Origin: Bradyrhizobium macuxiense
GTDB taxonomy: Bacteria > Pseudomonadota > Alphaproteobacteria > Rhizobiales > Xanthobacteraceae
Length of the DNA stretch: 64,000 bases
Assembly: GCF_007993935.1 (NCBI RefSeq)
Contig: NZ_VITY01000002.1
Coordinates: forward strand, 1-64,000
Direction: 5' to 3'
Position numbers and translations under genes: made by a program. The notes under the pieces were generated by a model. It saw only the letters and a list, made by a program, of their open reading frames with translations. It was not told the DNA's origin and did not search any database. Every line of letters starts with the position of its first letter. The first letter of the stretch is position 1. Below are positions 36,318-44,233 of this stretch, piece by piece.

Positions 36318-38455
36318 TATGTCGTCACCCTGCTTTTTGCGCCCCAGTACGCGTCGTAGCCGGTCCAGCTGTCGTCGACGCCGTCGAGCTTGACGCGGCC
36401 GATCCGGTTGTTCTCGAGCCCGCCGAGATAGAGATAGCCCTGGTGCTCGCGCATCGAGGTCAGGGTCGAGTGCGAAATGCCGGTCGGGTCCCACCACGAT
36501 TCCAGCGCCTCGCCCTGCTCGTTGAACTTCAGCACGCAGCCATGGTTGAGCGCTGGCGCCAGCCATTCGTCGGTCGGCACCTGCTTGACCATGCGCAGGC
36601 GGAAGCCGGGCTTTCGCGCGGCAAGATCGAAGGTCGGGGTGCGGATGCCGACCAGCGCCAGCCAGTAGGTGCCGTCGGAGGCGCGGTTGATGTTGTCGGG
36701 ATTGCCCGGCAGCTCGTCCATCAGCACTTCGGTCTTGCCCTTGTTCGGCCCCGCGATCCAGTGCCGGAACACCTTGCACAGCGAGGTCGACGCAATCAGG
36801 ATCGACTTCCCGTCATGGGAGACGCAGATCCCGTTCGGGAAGTAGAAGTGGTTGATCACCGTGCGCGTGGTCTTGGTCGCCGGGTCGTAGCAGACCACGC
36901 GGCCGTTCGGCCGGCCCTCGAGGATGTCGAGGGTGTTGGTGGTCATCTCGTAGCGCGTGGTGCAGTCGCTGAAATAGATCTTGCCGTCGGGCGCGATGTC
37001 GAGGTCGTCGGCCATGCGCAGGCGCGAGTCGTCGTTCAGCTTGTACCAGGTGCGGTTGGTCTCGTCGGTGACCTTGAAGATGCGGCCGTCCGGCGCGACG
37101 CCGTAGACGCCCATGCCGGCCACGGCGACAATCAGGTTCTCGTCGCGATCGAACTGCATGCCGAGCGGCCGGCCGCCGATATGGGCGAACACCTCGCGGG
37201 TTTCGAAGTTCGGCCCGGAGAAGCGGATCACATTGCCGTCGCGGGTCGAGCCGTAGAGCCGGCCCTGGCGGTCGAGGATGACGTCCTCGGGGCCCTCGAC
37301 CTGGTCGACGCCGATCGCCTGCGCCTTGATCAGCCGGTCGTTCTGCGCGTAGGGCGATGCCGCGCCCGGCTGCACCGCCGGCGCCGAGGCCAGCGGCACG
37401 AAGGCCGGATTGACGTAGATCTTCTGGATCGCCTTGCCGCGGTTCTTCGACCATTTGACGTCGATGCCGACGGCGGCGAGCAGGATCATGCCGGTCACCG
37501 CCGAGGTGACGTAGCCCGGGATGCCCATCCGCACGAGGCCGTTGATCAGGAGGAAGATGATCAGCGCGCCGATCATCGCCCGCCACACCGTGCCCTTGCC
37601 GCCGGCCAGCGACACGCCGCCGAGCACCACGGCGGTCAGCGCCTGGAACTCCCAGCCGACGCCGGTGGTGGAATCGGTCGAGGCCTGACGCGCGGCATAG
37701 AAGATGCCGCTCGCCGCGCACAGCGTGCCCGACAGCACATAGGTCATGAACAGCATCAGGCGGACGCGGATGCCGGCATGGCGCGCCGCCTTGCGGCTGG
37801 CGCCGATCGCGGTGAGATGCCAGCCGTAGCGCGAGCGCGACAGGAAGATGTGGCAGATCAGCAGCACCGCGAACAGCGTCGCGGCGTTGACCGGGATTCC
37901 GAGCACGCTGCCGCCGCCGATGAAATCCCAGGTGTCGCTGTCGATCGAGTTGGTCGCAAACACCTGCGCATAGCTGGTGTTGAGCAGATTGACCGAGGCG
38001 CGCAGGATGATCAGCGTCACCAGCGTGGTCAGGAACGGCCGTGTCTTCAAGAACCCGATCAGGAAGCCGTTGATGCTGCCGAGCAGCGCGCCGACCAGGA
38101 GCGTCGCCGGTACCGCGAGGCCGACCGGCCATTCGCGCACCAAGAGGAAATACAGCGCCGCGAAATTGCACAGCGCGAAGATCGCGCCGACCGAAAGGTC
38201 GATGCCGCCGGTGACGAGGCAGAAGCCCATCGCGAGCGCGACGAAGCCGAACTCGGCGAACAGCCGCAGCAGCGACACCGAGTTCTGCACCGAGGCGTAG
38301 TCGGGAATGGTCAGCGCGAAATACGCCCACAGCCCGATCATCACGGTGAACGGAACGACCGGCTCGAACCATTGTTTCAGCAACAGCTCCGACAGCAGGA
38401 GCCGGGGTGAGAACCGCCGCACCGATGCGGCAAAGGAATCAACGGCCATCGACAT
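36317..38455 (-). CDS. ABC sugar permease fused to an SMP-30/strictosidine-synthase-like domain
   Basis: 712 residues, about twice the usual permease length. Residues 1-338 are an RbsC-type permease: hydrophobic helices, the hallmark CLVTGGIDLSVGAIFAL (near 79-95) and AIGASRKAARHAGI before the last helices. A linker of about 45 residues (KNRGKAIQKIYVNPAFVPL...) leads to a propeller at about 380-700: GPEDVILDRQGRLYGSTRDG, DDLDIAPDGKIYFSD, YFPNGICVSHDGKSILIAST, and LPGNPDNINRASDGTYWLAL, the last diagnostic of strictosidine-synthase/APMAP-like lactonases. The frame is continuous with no stop or frameshift sign. RbsC-type permeases end in the cytosol, so the propeller is predicted cytosolic. ATG 38455 is chosen over TTG 38461. 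Confidence 0.88.
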   Translation of the reverse strand: MSMAVDSFAASVRRFSPRLLLSELLLKQWFEPVVPFTVMIGLWAYFALTIPDYASVQNSVSLLRLFAEFGFVALAMGFCLVTGGIDLSVGAIFALCNFAALYFLLVREWPVGLAVPATLLVGALLGSINGFLIGFLKTRPFLTTLVTLIILRASVNLLNTSYAQVFATNSIDSDTWDFIGGGSVLGIPVNAATLFAVLLICHIFLSRSRYGWHLTAIGASRKAARHAGIRVRLMLFMTYVLSGTLCAASGIFYAARQASTDSTTGVGWEFQALTAVVLGGVSLAGGKGTVWRAMIGALIIFLLINGLVRMGIPGYVTSAVTGMILLAAVGIDVKWSKNRGKAIQKIYVNPAFVPLASAPAVQPGAASPYAQNDRLIKAQAIGVDQVEGPEDVILDRQGRLYGSTRDGNVIRFSGPNFETREVFAHIGGRPLGMQFDRDENLIVAVAGMGVYGVAPDGRIFKVTDETNRTWYKLNDDSRLRMADDLDIAPDGKIYFSDCTTRYEMTTNTLDILEGRPNGRVVCYDPATKTTRTVINHFYFPNGICVSHDGKSILIASTSLCKVFRHWIAGPNKGKTEVLMDELPGNPDNINRASDGTYWLALVGIRTPTFDLAARKPGFRLRMVKQVPTDEWLAPALNHGCVLKFNEQGEALESWWDPTGISHSTLTSMREHQGYLYLGGLENNRIGRVKLDGVDDSWTGYDAYWGAKSRVTT

Positions 38456-38472
38456 CGTCAAAGCACTCCCTC

Positions 38473-38503
38473 GATCCGGCTTCCACTTTTCCGGATCATG
38501 CTC
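38473..38503. repeat. Partial GATCATGCTC palindromic element
   Basis: GATCCGGCTTCCACTTTTCC followed by GGATCATGCTC, about half of the element at 33198-33246. It sits between the binding-protein gene and the fused-permease gene, next to a strong hairpin. Confidence 0.6.
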
Positions 38504-38510
38504 GTGATAC

Positions 38511-38541
38511 AGCCGGCGCGGGAATGCCCCCCGCGCCGGCT
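38511..38541 (-). promoter_or_regulatory. Strong hairpin after the binding-protein gene
   Basis: A 12-bp perfect stem (AGCCGGCGCGGG / CCCGCGCCGGCT) around a seven-base loop, 14 bases past the stop of the solute-binding-protein gene. No T-run follows on the minus strand. Likely an mRNA-stabilising or attenuating element that raises binder over permease levels, comparable with 4194-4219. Confidence 0.6.
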
Positions 38542-38554
38542 GCCCCGCGCCTTG

Positions 38555-39577
38555 TTAGTTCTTCTTGGGTAGCGCGAAACAGTTGGCGCCGGAGGCGTTC
38601 GACTTATCGAGCCAGATCGGCCGCGTGTAATAGGACAGGTTCTTCGTGCCGGGCTTGTCGCTGGACATCAGCAGCGTCTCGGCCGCGAACATCAGATCGT
38701 GGCCCTGCTCGGTCGCCTTGTAGCTCAGGAATTTGTCGAAATTGCCCGAGTTGACCTGGTCGCAATCCAGCTGCGACCCCTCGCCGGAGGCGAACACCTT
38801 GACGTCGTCGATCTTGCCCGCATTGCGGATCGCTTGCGCGGCGCCCGACTCCATGATGCCCCAGAAGCCGATCGAGGCGCAGAGATCGGGATGCTGCTGG
38901 ATCACGGTCGCGGTGATGTTGAGCGCGGTGTTGGCGTCCCAGTTCGCCGCCTGGTTCGACACCACCTTGATGTTGGGATCCTTGTTCAGGACGTCCATGA
39001 TGGCGCCGACCTGGTCGACGCTGGCGGCCGCGGTCAGTTCGCCCTGCACGATCTGCACCTTGCCCGACTTGCCGGACCCGGTGCCGCAGGCTTTGACGGT
39101 TTCGTTGGCGAGCATCCTGCCGATCTCGCGCCAGTCGACGCCGACGAAGGCGCCGGACTTGTAGTTCGAGGCCATGTTGACCTGAATGACATGCGTGCCC
39201 TGGGCCTCGGCGCGCTTGAGGTCTTTCATCAGCAGCGTCACGCTCGGGTTCTGCACGATCAGGACGTCGGGCTTCTGGTCGACCAGCGCGGTCAGCGCCT
39301 GCTGCATGGCGGATGGGTTGTTGTTGGGATCGCGCACGACGTATTTCATGCCGCGCCACTCGGCCTCTTCCTGCACCACGCGGCCCCATTCGTCCGACAG
39401 CGGCACGCCGAGCGCGATCGGCAGATAGGCGATGGTCTTGCCTTGCAGCGATTTGTCGTAGGCGGCGCGCAATTCGCGCCCGGCCTTGGTGCCTTCCTCC
39501 TGCGCCGACGCCGCGAACGGCATCGCGGCGAGCGCCGCGCCGGCGAGCAGGATCGTCCAGAACTTCGTCGTCTTCAT
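38555..39577 (-). CDS. Sugar-type ABC solute-binding protein
   Basis: 340-residue type I periplasmic binding protein. Signal peptide MKTTKFWTILLAGAALAAMP, cleavage after ASA (residue 25). Family parts: GKTIAYLPIALGVPLSDEWG, NNNPSAMQQALTALVDQKPDVLIVQ and GIMESGAAQAIRNAG. Close to RbsB/XylF relatives, but the ligand is not evident. ATG 39577 with GGAGGAG three bases upstream. Second gene of the operon, after the free permease, followed by a hairpin and the fused permease. Confidence 0.88.
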   Translation of the reverse strand: MKTTKFWTILLAGAALAAMPFAASAQEEGTKAGRELRAAYDKSLQGKTIAYLPIALGVPLSDEWGRVVQEEAEWRGMKYVVRDPNNNPSAMQQALTALVDQKPDVLIVQNPSVTLLMKDLKRAEAQGTHVIQVNMASNYKSGAFVGVDWREIGRMLANETVKACGTGSGKSGKVQIVQGELTAAASVDQVGAIMDVLNKDPNIKVVSNQAANWDANTALNITATVIQQHPDLCASIGFWGIMESGAAQAIRNAGKIDDVKVFASGEGSQLDCDQVNSGNFDKFLSYKATEQGHDLMFAAETLLMSSDKPGTKNLSYYTRPIWLDKSNASGANCFALPKKN

Positions 39578-39665
39578 CGTCTCCTCCACACAAAATTCTT
39601 TTGATTGATTTGGACTTGTTATGATTGATCTTGGCGCTGGGGACACTCGCATCAGTCGCCTTGTT

Positions 39666-40691
39666 TCAGTCCCCTTGCCGCGCGGTCTCCTCGTCGCGGG
39701 GATGCAGCCAGTTGTCGAGCACGATCGCGGCCAGCAGCACCACGCCCTTGATGATGTTCTGCACCTCGCTGTTGACGTCCATGATCGTGAAGGCGTTGAG
39801 CAGCGTGCCGATCAGGACGCAGCCGACCACGACGCTGAACACGCTGCCGCGGCCGCCGATCAGGCTGATGCCGCCGATCACGACGACGAGGACGACGTCG
39901 AAGATCATGGTGCCCTGCGTGATCGCCATCTGCATGCTGCCCGTGGTGCCGACCCAGACCAGGCCTGCAATCCAGGCGAGCAGCGCAACCAGCACGTGCT
40001 CGAGCACGATCAGCGGCCGCAGCGGAATGCCGGTCAGCCGCGCCGCGTCCGGATTGTCGCCCTGCGCATAGATGAAGCGGCCGATCGAGGTGCGCGATAG
40101 GAACAGATGCATCGCGATCGCACAGGCCGCGAACACCAGGATCGGAACCGGGACGCCGAACAGCCGTCCGGCGCCGAGATACATCAGGCCCGGCGCATCC
40201 TTCGGCGCGTAGACCACCCAGGCCGGCGCGATCCAGAACGCGAGGCCGTAAATCACGAAACCGGCGGCCAGCGTCACGAACAGCGCCGGCGCCTCGACGA
40301 AGGCCACCATCACGCCGTTGACGACGCCGATCAGCACCGCAATTGCCAACGCCAGCAGCACTGCCGTGAAAACGGGCATGCCGTTCTGCATATAGATCAG
40401 CGCGATCGCCCAGGAACCCGCCATGATCGCGACCTCGGAGAGGTCGATGCCGCGGCTGATCACGATCAGCCCCATGCCGAGGCCGAGCACGCCGAGGATG
40501 GAAATACTGCGCAACAGATTGAGCAGGTTGGAGACGGTGGCAAAACCGTTCAGCGTCAGGCCGAACACCACCAGAAGCGCGATCGTGATCAGGAGCACGA
40601 TCTGCTCCTGGCTCGGCTTTGCGAACATTGAGCCCGAGCGAGATGATGCCGCAGGGACAGCAACGCCGCGCGATGGCGATTGCACGCTCAT
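39666..40691 (-). CDS. Sugar-type ABC permease
   Basis: 341-residue RbsC-type inner-membrane permease of normal length. Hallmark GLIVISRGIDLSEVAIMAG, where Glu-Val replaces the usual Ser-Val-Gly; the loop YAQGDNPDAARLTGI is typical. It likely pairs with the permease half of the fused protein as a heterodimer driven by the single tandem ATPase. First gene of the operon, GGAGGAAACG upstream of the ATG, and divergent from a LysR gene with a long palindrome in between. Confidence 0.88.
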   Translation of the reverse strand: MSVQSPSRGVAVPAASSRSGSMFAKPSQEQIVLLITIALLVVFGLTLNGFATVSNLLNLLRSISILGVLGLGMGLIVISRGIDLSEVAIMAGSWAIALIYMQNGMPVFTAVLLALAIAVLIGVVNGVMVAFVEAPALFVTLAAGFVIYGLAFWIAPAWVVYAPKDAPGLMYLGAGRLFGVPVPILVFAACAIAMHLFLSRTSIGRFIYAQGDNPDAARLTGIPLRPLIVLEHVLVALLAWIAGLVWVGTTGSMQMAITQGTMIFDVVLVVVIGGISLIGGRGSVFSVVVGCVLIGTLLNAFTIMDVNSEVQNIIKGVVLLAAIVLDNWLHPRDEETARQGD

Positions 40692-40741
40692 CGTTTCCTC
40701 CAGGTATTATTTTGCTTGAGACTTTAAGAGTGGCAACTCAT

Positions 40742-40765
40742 ATTCGTCAAATGCATTCGACGGAT
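40742..40765. promoter_or_regulatory. 24-bp palindromic operator candidate
   Basis: ATTCGTCAAATG joined to CATTCGACGGAT. The two halves are reverse complements except at two symmetric pairs. It is centred between 40753 and 40754 in the 91-base gap between the ABC operon and the LysR gene, 18 bases before the LysR ATG. Likely binding site of that regulator, controlling both directions. Confidence 0.65.
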
Positions 40766-40782
40766 ACGGATTGATTATTTAC

Positions 40783-41778
40783 ATGCATGTGCGCGATATC
40801 GATCTGAACCTGTTCGTGGTGTTCGACGCGATCTATTCCGAGGGCGGCGTCAGCCGTGCCTGCTTCCGTCTCAACCTGACGCAGCCCGCGGTGAGCCACG
40901 CGCTGAGCCGGCTGCGCGCGATGTTCAACGATCCCTTGTTCGTGCGCCGCCATCACGTGATGACGCCGACGCCGCTGGCGCGCCAGATCATCACCACGGT
41001 GCGCCAGGCGCTCAACGGCCTCGAGACGACGCTGACCCACACCAACCGCTTCGATCCGGCGAAGACGCCGAAGCGCTTCGTGATCGGCCTGCGCAACAAT
41101 CTCGAGGCGCCGATGCTGAGCGCGCTGATCAACCGCATCAGCAGCGTCGCGCCGCTGGTCGAGATCGCCACGGTGCGCAGCGAGCGCAACAATCTGGAGC
41201 GGGAGCTCGCCGCCGGCACGCTCGATGTTGCGATCGATACGCTGCTGCCGCTGTCGACCGAGGTGCGGCGCGAGCAGGTCCTGACCGAGCATATCGCGGT
41301 GTTCGCCCGGCGCGGCCATCCCGAGCTCGGCGCGCGGCTCGACAAGAAGGCCTATCTGCGCATGGAGCATGTCTGCGTGACGTCGCGGCGCAGCGGCGTG
41401 TCGTTCGAGGATTTCCAGCTGCAGCGCCTCGGCTTGACCCGCACCGTCCGCCTGACCTGCCAGAATTTCGCGACCGCCTGCCATGTCGTGAGCCGCAGCA
41501 ACATGCTGCTGACGGCATCGGAAAGCGCCGCCTCGGTGCTGGAGGATCCCGGGTTGTTGCAGTGCTTCCCCTGCCCGTTCCCGATCAGCCCGCACGTCAA
41601 CTATCTCTACTGGCATGCCACCGCCGAGGGCGACACCACCAATCAATGGCTGCGCGAGCAGCTGCGTGCCGCCGCCGCGCTGCTGGCCGGCAGCCGCTTC
41701 AGCAAGAAGAGCCGCCGCGCGGCGAAGACCGGCCCGAAGGTGGCAATCCCGATCCCGACCAGCATCGCCGCAGAATAG
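40783..41778 (+). CDS. LysR-family regulator of the fused-permease ABC operon
   Basis: 331 residues. The HTH reads DLNLFVVFDAIYSEGGVSRA and NLTQPAVSHALSRLRAMFNDPLFVRR, a NodD/NahR-like form; a PBP2-type effector domain follows. The C-terminus has a Lys/Arg-rich tail (SRFSKKSRRAAKTGPK) not typical for the family. Start ATG 40783 (MHVRDIDLN), with a TTG at 40771 as alternative. Its divergence from the ABC operon and the palindrome between them suggest that it controls uptake in response to the ligand or a metabolite. Confidence 0.85.
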   Translation: MHVRDIDLNLFVVFDAIYSEGGVSRACFRLNLTQPAVSHALSRLRAMFNDPLFVRRHHVMTPTPLARQIITTVRQALNGLETTLTHTNRFDPAKTPKRFVIGLRNNLEAPMLSALINRISSVAPLVEIATVRSERNNLERELAAGTLDVAIDTLLPLSTEVRREQVLTEHIAVFARRGHPELGARLDKKAYLRMEHVCVTSRRSGVSFEDFQLQRLGLTRTVRLTCQNFATACHVVSRSNMLLTASESAASVLEDPGLLQCFPCPFPISPHVNYLYWHATAEGDTTNQWLREQLRAAAALLAGSRFSKKSRRAAKTGPKVAIPIPTSIAAE

Positions 41779-41802
41779 AAGCGCGGCCTCGCGCCTCCGC
41801 TT

Positions 41803-41975
41803 CACCTCGCCCCGCGTGCGGGGAGAGGTCGCATCGCATCAAAGATGCGATGCGGGTGAGGGGGAGTCTCCGCGCACGCACCTATCGCCATATTCGCGGA
41901 GACAGCCCCTCACCCCACCCCTCCAAGAGCAAGCTTCGCTTGTCTCGACCCCGTAAGAACGGGGAGAGGGAGCAC
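41803..41975. repeat. Intergenic palindromic element (CACCTC..GGGGAGAGG family)
   Basis: Contains CCCCGCGTGCGGGGAGAGG, GCATCGCATC-AAA-GATGCGATGC, TCTCCGCG..CGCGGAGA and ACCCCGTAAGAACGGGGAGAGG. It lies between the convergent LysR and SDR genes and belongs with 17608-17732. Confidence 0.7.
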
Positions 41976-41989
41976 ATCGGGATGCGCCG

Positions 41990-42853
41990 CTAAAGTCCGC
42001 TCAGCCCACTATCCACCGCCAGCGTCTGCGCGGTGACATAGACGCTCTCATCCGACATGAAGAACAGCACGGCATAGGCGATCTCCCACGCCGTCGCCTG
42101 GCGGCCGAACGGGACCTGGCTCTTGCCGCGTGACGGCCGGCCTGCGCCGGCCTCGCGGCCGTTCGGCGTATCGACCAGGCCGGGATAGACCAGGTTGGCG
42201 CGGATGCCGCGCCGCGCGCCGGTATGGGCGATGTTGCGCATCAGACCGCCGAGCGCGGCCTTGGAGGAATCATACACCGCCATCTGCGATCCCGCCTTCA
42301 GCGCCGCGATCGAGGAGATGAACACGATCGAGCCGCCATCGGCGAATTTCGGCAGAGCGGCGCGGCAGCACAGCATCGGACCGCGGACGTTCACGTCGTA
42401 GATTTTGTTCCATTCCTCGGCGCTGACATTATCGAGCCCGGTCTTGCCGAAGGTGCCGATGTTCAGCACCATGCCGTCGAGCCCGCCCATCGCGTGATGA
42501 GCTTCATCAATCATCCTGATGACGTCGGCTTCCCTGGTCACGTCGGCGGCGATCGCGAAGGCGCGACCGCCATCAGCGGCGATGCGCGCGACTGTGTCCT
42601 CGGCGGAGGCGCGGTTGAGGTCGGCGACCGCGACATGCGCGCCCTCGCGGGCGAACAGCAGGCTCATCGCGCGGCCATTGCCGATCGGATCGGTCGCGGC
42701 ATCGAACACGCGCTGGCCGCCGCCAACCACCAGGATGCGGCGGCCAGTGAGGCGTCCCCTGCCCGGCGCCGTGCCGGACGATTCCGCGCTTAGGGGACGG
42801 ACATAGCGCTCCGGCTTGGAGTCTTGCGAGATCTCCGACATCCGATCACCCAC
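41990..42853 (-). CDS. Short-chain dehydrogenase with atypical cofactor loop
   Basis: 287-residue SDR. The cofactor segment VVGGGQRVFDAATDPIGNGRA departs from the classic TGxxxGIG by an insertion of about seven residues before IGNG. NIG replaces the NNAG motif; the catalytic Ser is in FISSIAALKAG and Tyr-x3-Lys in YDSSKAAL. Ends with the normal C-terminal VYVTAQTLAVDSGLSG. Start GTG 42853 (AGGAAG five bases upstream) or ATG 42841; the true start is uncertain. Overlaps the upstream carboxymuconolactone-decarboxylase-like gene. Probable NAD(P)-dependent alcohol or ketone oxidoreductase. Confidence 0.82.
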   Translation of the reverse strand: MGDRMSEISQDSKPERYVRPLSAESSGTAPGRGRLTGRRILVVGGGQRVFDAATDPIGNGRAMSLLFAREGAHVAVADLNRASAEDTVARIAADGGRAFAIAADVTREADVIRMIDEAHHAMGGLDGMVLNIGTFGKTGLDNVSAEEWNKIYDVNVRGPMLCCRAALPKFADGGSIVFISSIAALKAGSQMAVYDSSKAALGGLMRNIAHTGARRGIRANLVYPGLVDTPNGREAGAGRPSRGKSQVPFGRQATAWEIAYAVLFFMSDESVYVTAQTLAVDSGLSGL

Positions 42854-43403
42854 GCTTCCTGCCGCTCTCGTAGACCACCATGCCGGCGGCCGGATCGAGA
42901 TCGGTCTCGGTCGCTTCCGTCAGTCGCGCCATCATCATGTAGAAGCCGAGCGTGACGATCGCCTCGACGATCTCCTGATCGCTGAAATGCTCGCGCACCC
43001 CTGCGAAGGCCACATCGCCGACCCGCACCTTCTCGACCACCTCGCGGCCGAAGCCGAGCAGCGCACGCTCGGCAGCGTTCAGCGAAGCATCGTCGTAATG
43101 GCCGCGCTCGACGGCATCGATCTGCGCTTGCGTCACGCCGACGCCGAGCGCGATCGGCACATGCTGGCGCCATTCATAGGCGCCGCCCTCGAGCTGCGCC
43201 GCCTGCAGGATCAGCAGCTCGCGATTGACCGCGGAGAGTTTCTGCTTGTGCAGGATCGAGTTGGCGAGCCGCATCAGGGGCATCGCATTGGTCTCGGCAT
43301 GGGCCATCATGCAGAAGATGTTGAGCTTGACCGGCATGCGGTCGAACGCCGCGCGGATGTCGCCGCTCGTGGTATCCGGATCAATCAAAGGCAGCCTTGC
43401 CAC
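42846..43403 (-). CDS. Carboxymuconolactone decarboxylase-like (AhpD fold) protein
   Basis: 185 residues, all-helical AhpD fold. LNIFCMMAHAETNAMPLMRLANSILHKQKLSAVNRELLILQAA and YEWRQHVPIALGVGVTQAQIDAV match the CMD family. No Cys-x2-Cys peroxidase motif is present, so it is not an AhpD-type disulfide reductase, and the family includes decarboxylases and uncharacterised enzymes. Start GTG 43403 with GGGAGA five bases upstream; it overlaps the TetR stop by about 23 bases. Co-transcribed between a TetR gene and an SDR, suggesting small-molecule catabolism. Confidence 0.8.
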   Translation of the reverse strand: MARLPLIDPDTTSGDIRAAFDRMPVKLNIFCMMAHAETNAMPLMRLANSILHKQKLSAVNRELLILQAAQLEGGAYEWRQHVPIALGVGVTQAQIDAVERGHYDDASLNAAERALLGFGREVVEKVRVGDVAFAGVREHFSDQEIVEAIVTLGFYMMMARLTEATETDLDPAAGMVVYESGRKRG

Positions 43404-44082
43404 GCGTCTCTCCCTTTTTTCGTTGTTTGTTGTCCGAGATATCTGCGTCCCTGGCCGCAATCAGCGACAGGAAGAACGCGAGATAGCGGTCGATCGCCTC
43501 GATCACCTTCGGTCGCGGCGAGGCCTCCGCGCCCATCACGTAATGTTCGAGCCTGACATAGATCAGGCCGGCCGCGAACAGCCGCGCCGCCTCGCGCGGA
43601 TCCGAGGTCGAGATCAATCCGGCCAGCGCGAAGCCGCGGAAGTAGTCCGTCATCAGGCTTTGTTCGCGCGCATAGAAATGGTCGGCGAACTTGGCCCGAA
43701 TGCCGGGCACGCGGTTGCGTTCGGCGGTGATGACCTTCTGGAACTGATGCTCGCGCGGATCGGACCATTGTTCGACGAGATCGAGCGCGAACTGGCGGCA
43801 GAACGCGGTCGGCCGCCGTGCCAGCTGCCGGTAGCGCGACTCCTCGAGCCGGTCGGCCGAACTCGCCGGGCCGTGCTCGCTGACGATCGCTTCGAGGATC
43901 GCGGCCTTGCCGGGAAAATGATTGTAGAGGCTGCTCTCGCGGATGCCGACGCGGCGCGCGAGTTCGCGCATCGAGGCCCCGCCATAGCCGCTCTGCGCGA
44001 ACAGGCAGAGCGCCTCGCTGAGGATGCGCTCACGGGTGGATGTTGCGACCGCCTCGGCCGCGCTGGATATGGAAGCCGCCAT
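43381..44082 (-). CDS. TetR-family regulator
   Basis: 233 residues. The HTH ALCLFAQSGYGGASMRELARRVGIRESSLYNHF is standard, followed by a helical ligand domain with many Arg and a charged tail (NKQRKKGETRGK). Start ATG 44082, with AAGG six bases before it; the frame above (to 44190) runs through the operator palindromes and is rejected. First gene of a three-gene operon (TetR, CMD-like, SDR), divergent from the binding protein/MBL/ilvD genes. Almost certainly binds the palindromes at 44089-44138. Confidence 0.87.
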   Translation of the reverse strand: MAASISSAAEAVATSTRERILSEALCLFAQSGYGGASMRELARRVGIRESSLYNHFPGKAAILEAIVSEHGPASSADRLEESRYRQLARRPTAFCRQFALDLVEQWSDPREHQFQKVITAERNRVPGIRAKFADHFYAREQSLMTDYFRGFALAGLISTSDPREAARLFAAGLIYVRLEHYVMGAEASPRPKVIEAIDRYLAFFLSLIAARDADISDNKQRKKGETRGKAAFD

Positions 44083-44088
44083 GGCGCC

Positions 44089-44118
44089 TTGACTAACGAA
44101 CGATCGTTCGCTAGTCAA
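44089..44118. promoter_or_regulatory. 30-bp palindrome, TetR operator candidate 1
   Basis: TTGACTA then ACGAACGATCGTTCGC then TAGTCAA, a palindrome with a single mismatched pair. The core CGAACGATCGTTCG (44097-44110) is perfect. Read on either strand it offers TTGACT, 17 bases, TAGTCA, so it can be a symmetrical divergent promoter with the operator as spacer. Six bases from the TetR ATG. Confidence 0.75.
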
Positions 44119-44122
44119 CCGT

Positions 44123-44138
44123 ACGAACGATCGTTCGT
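44123..44138. promoter_or_regulatory. TetR operator candidate 2
   Basis: ACGAACGATCGTTCGT, a perfect 16-bp palindrome with the same core as 44097-44110. Core-to-core distance is 27 bases, about 2.5 helical turns. Two identical cores support cooperative binding by TetR dimers. Confidence 0.75.
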
Positions 44139-44233
44139 CTGCTCGACGGCGGGTCAAGATCCCCGGCGAGGCGAAGTGCTCGCGTTTCAACTCCGCCCCG
44201 AAGAGGCGGAGGGCAATCTGGGGAGATCACGTC

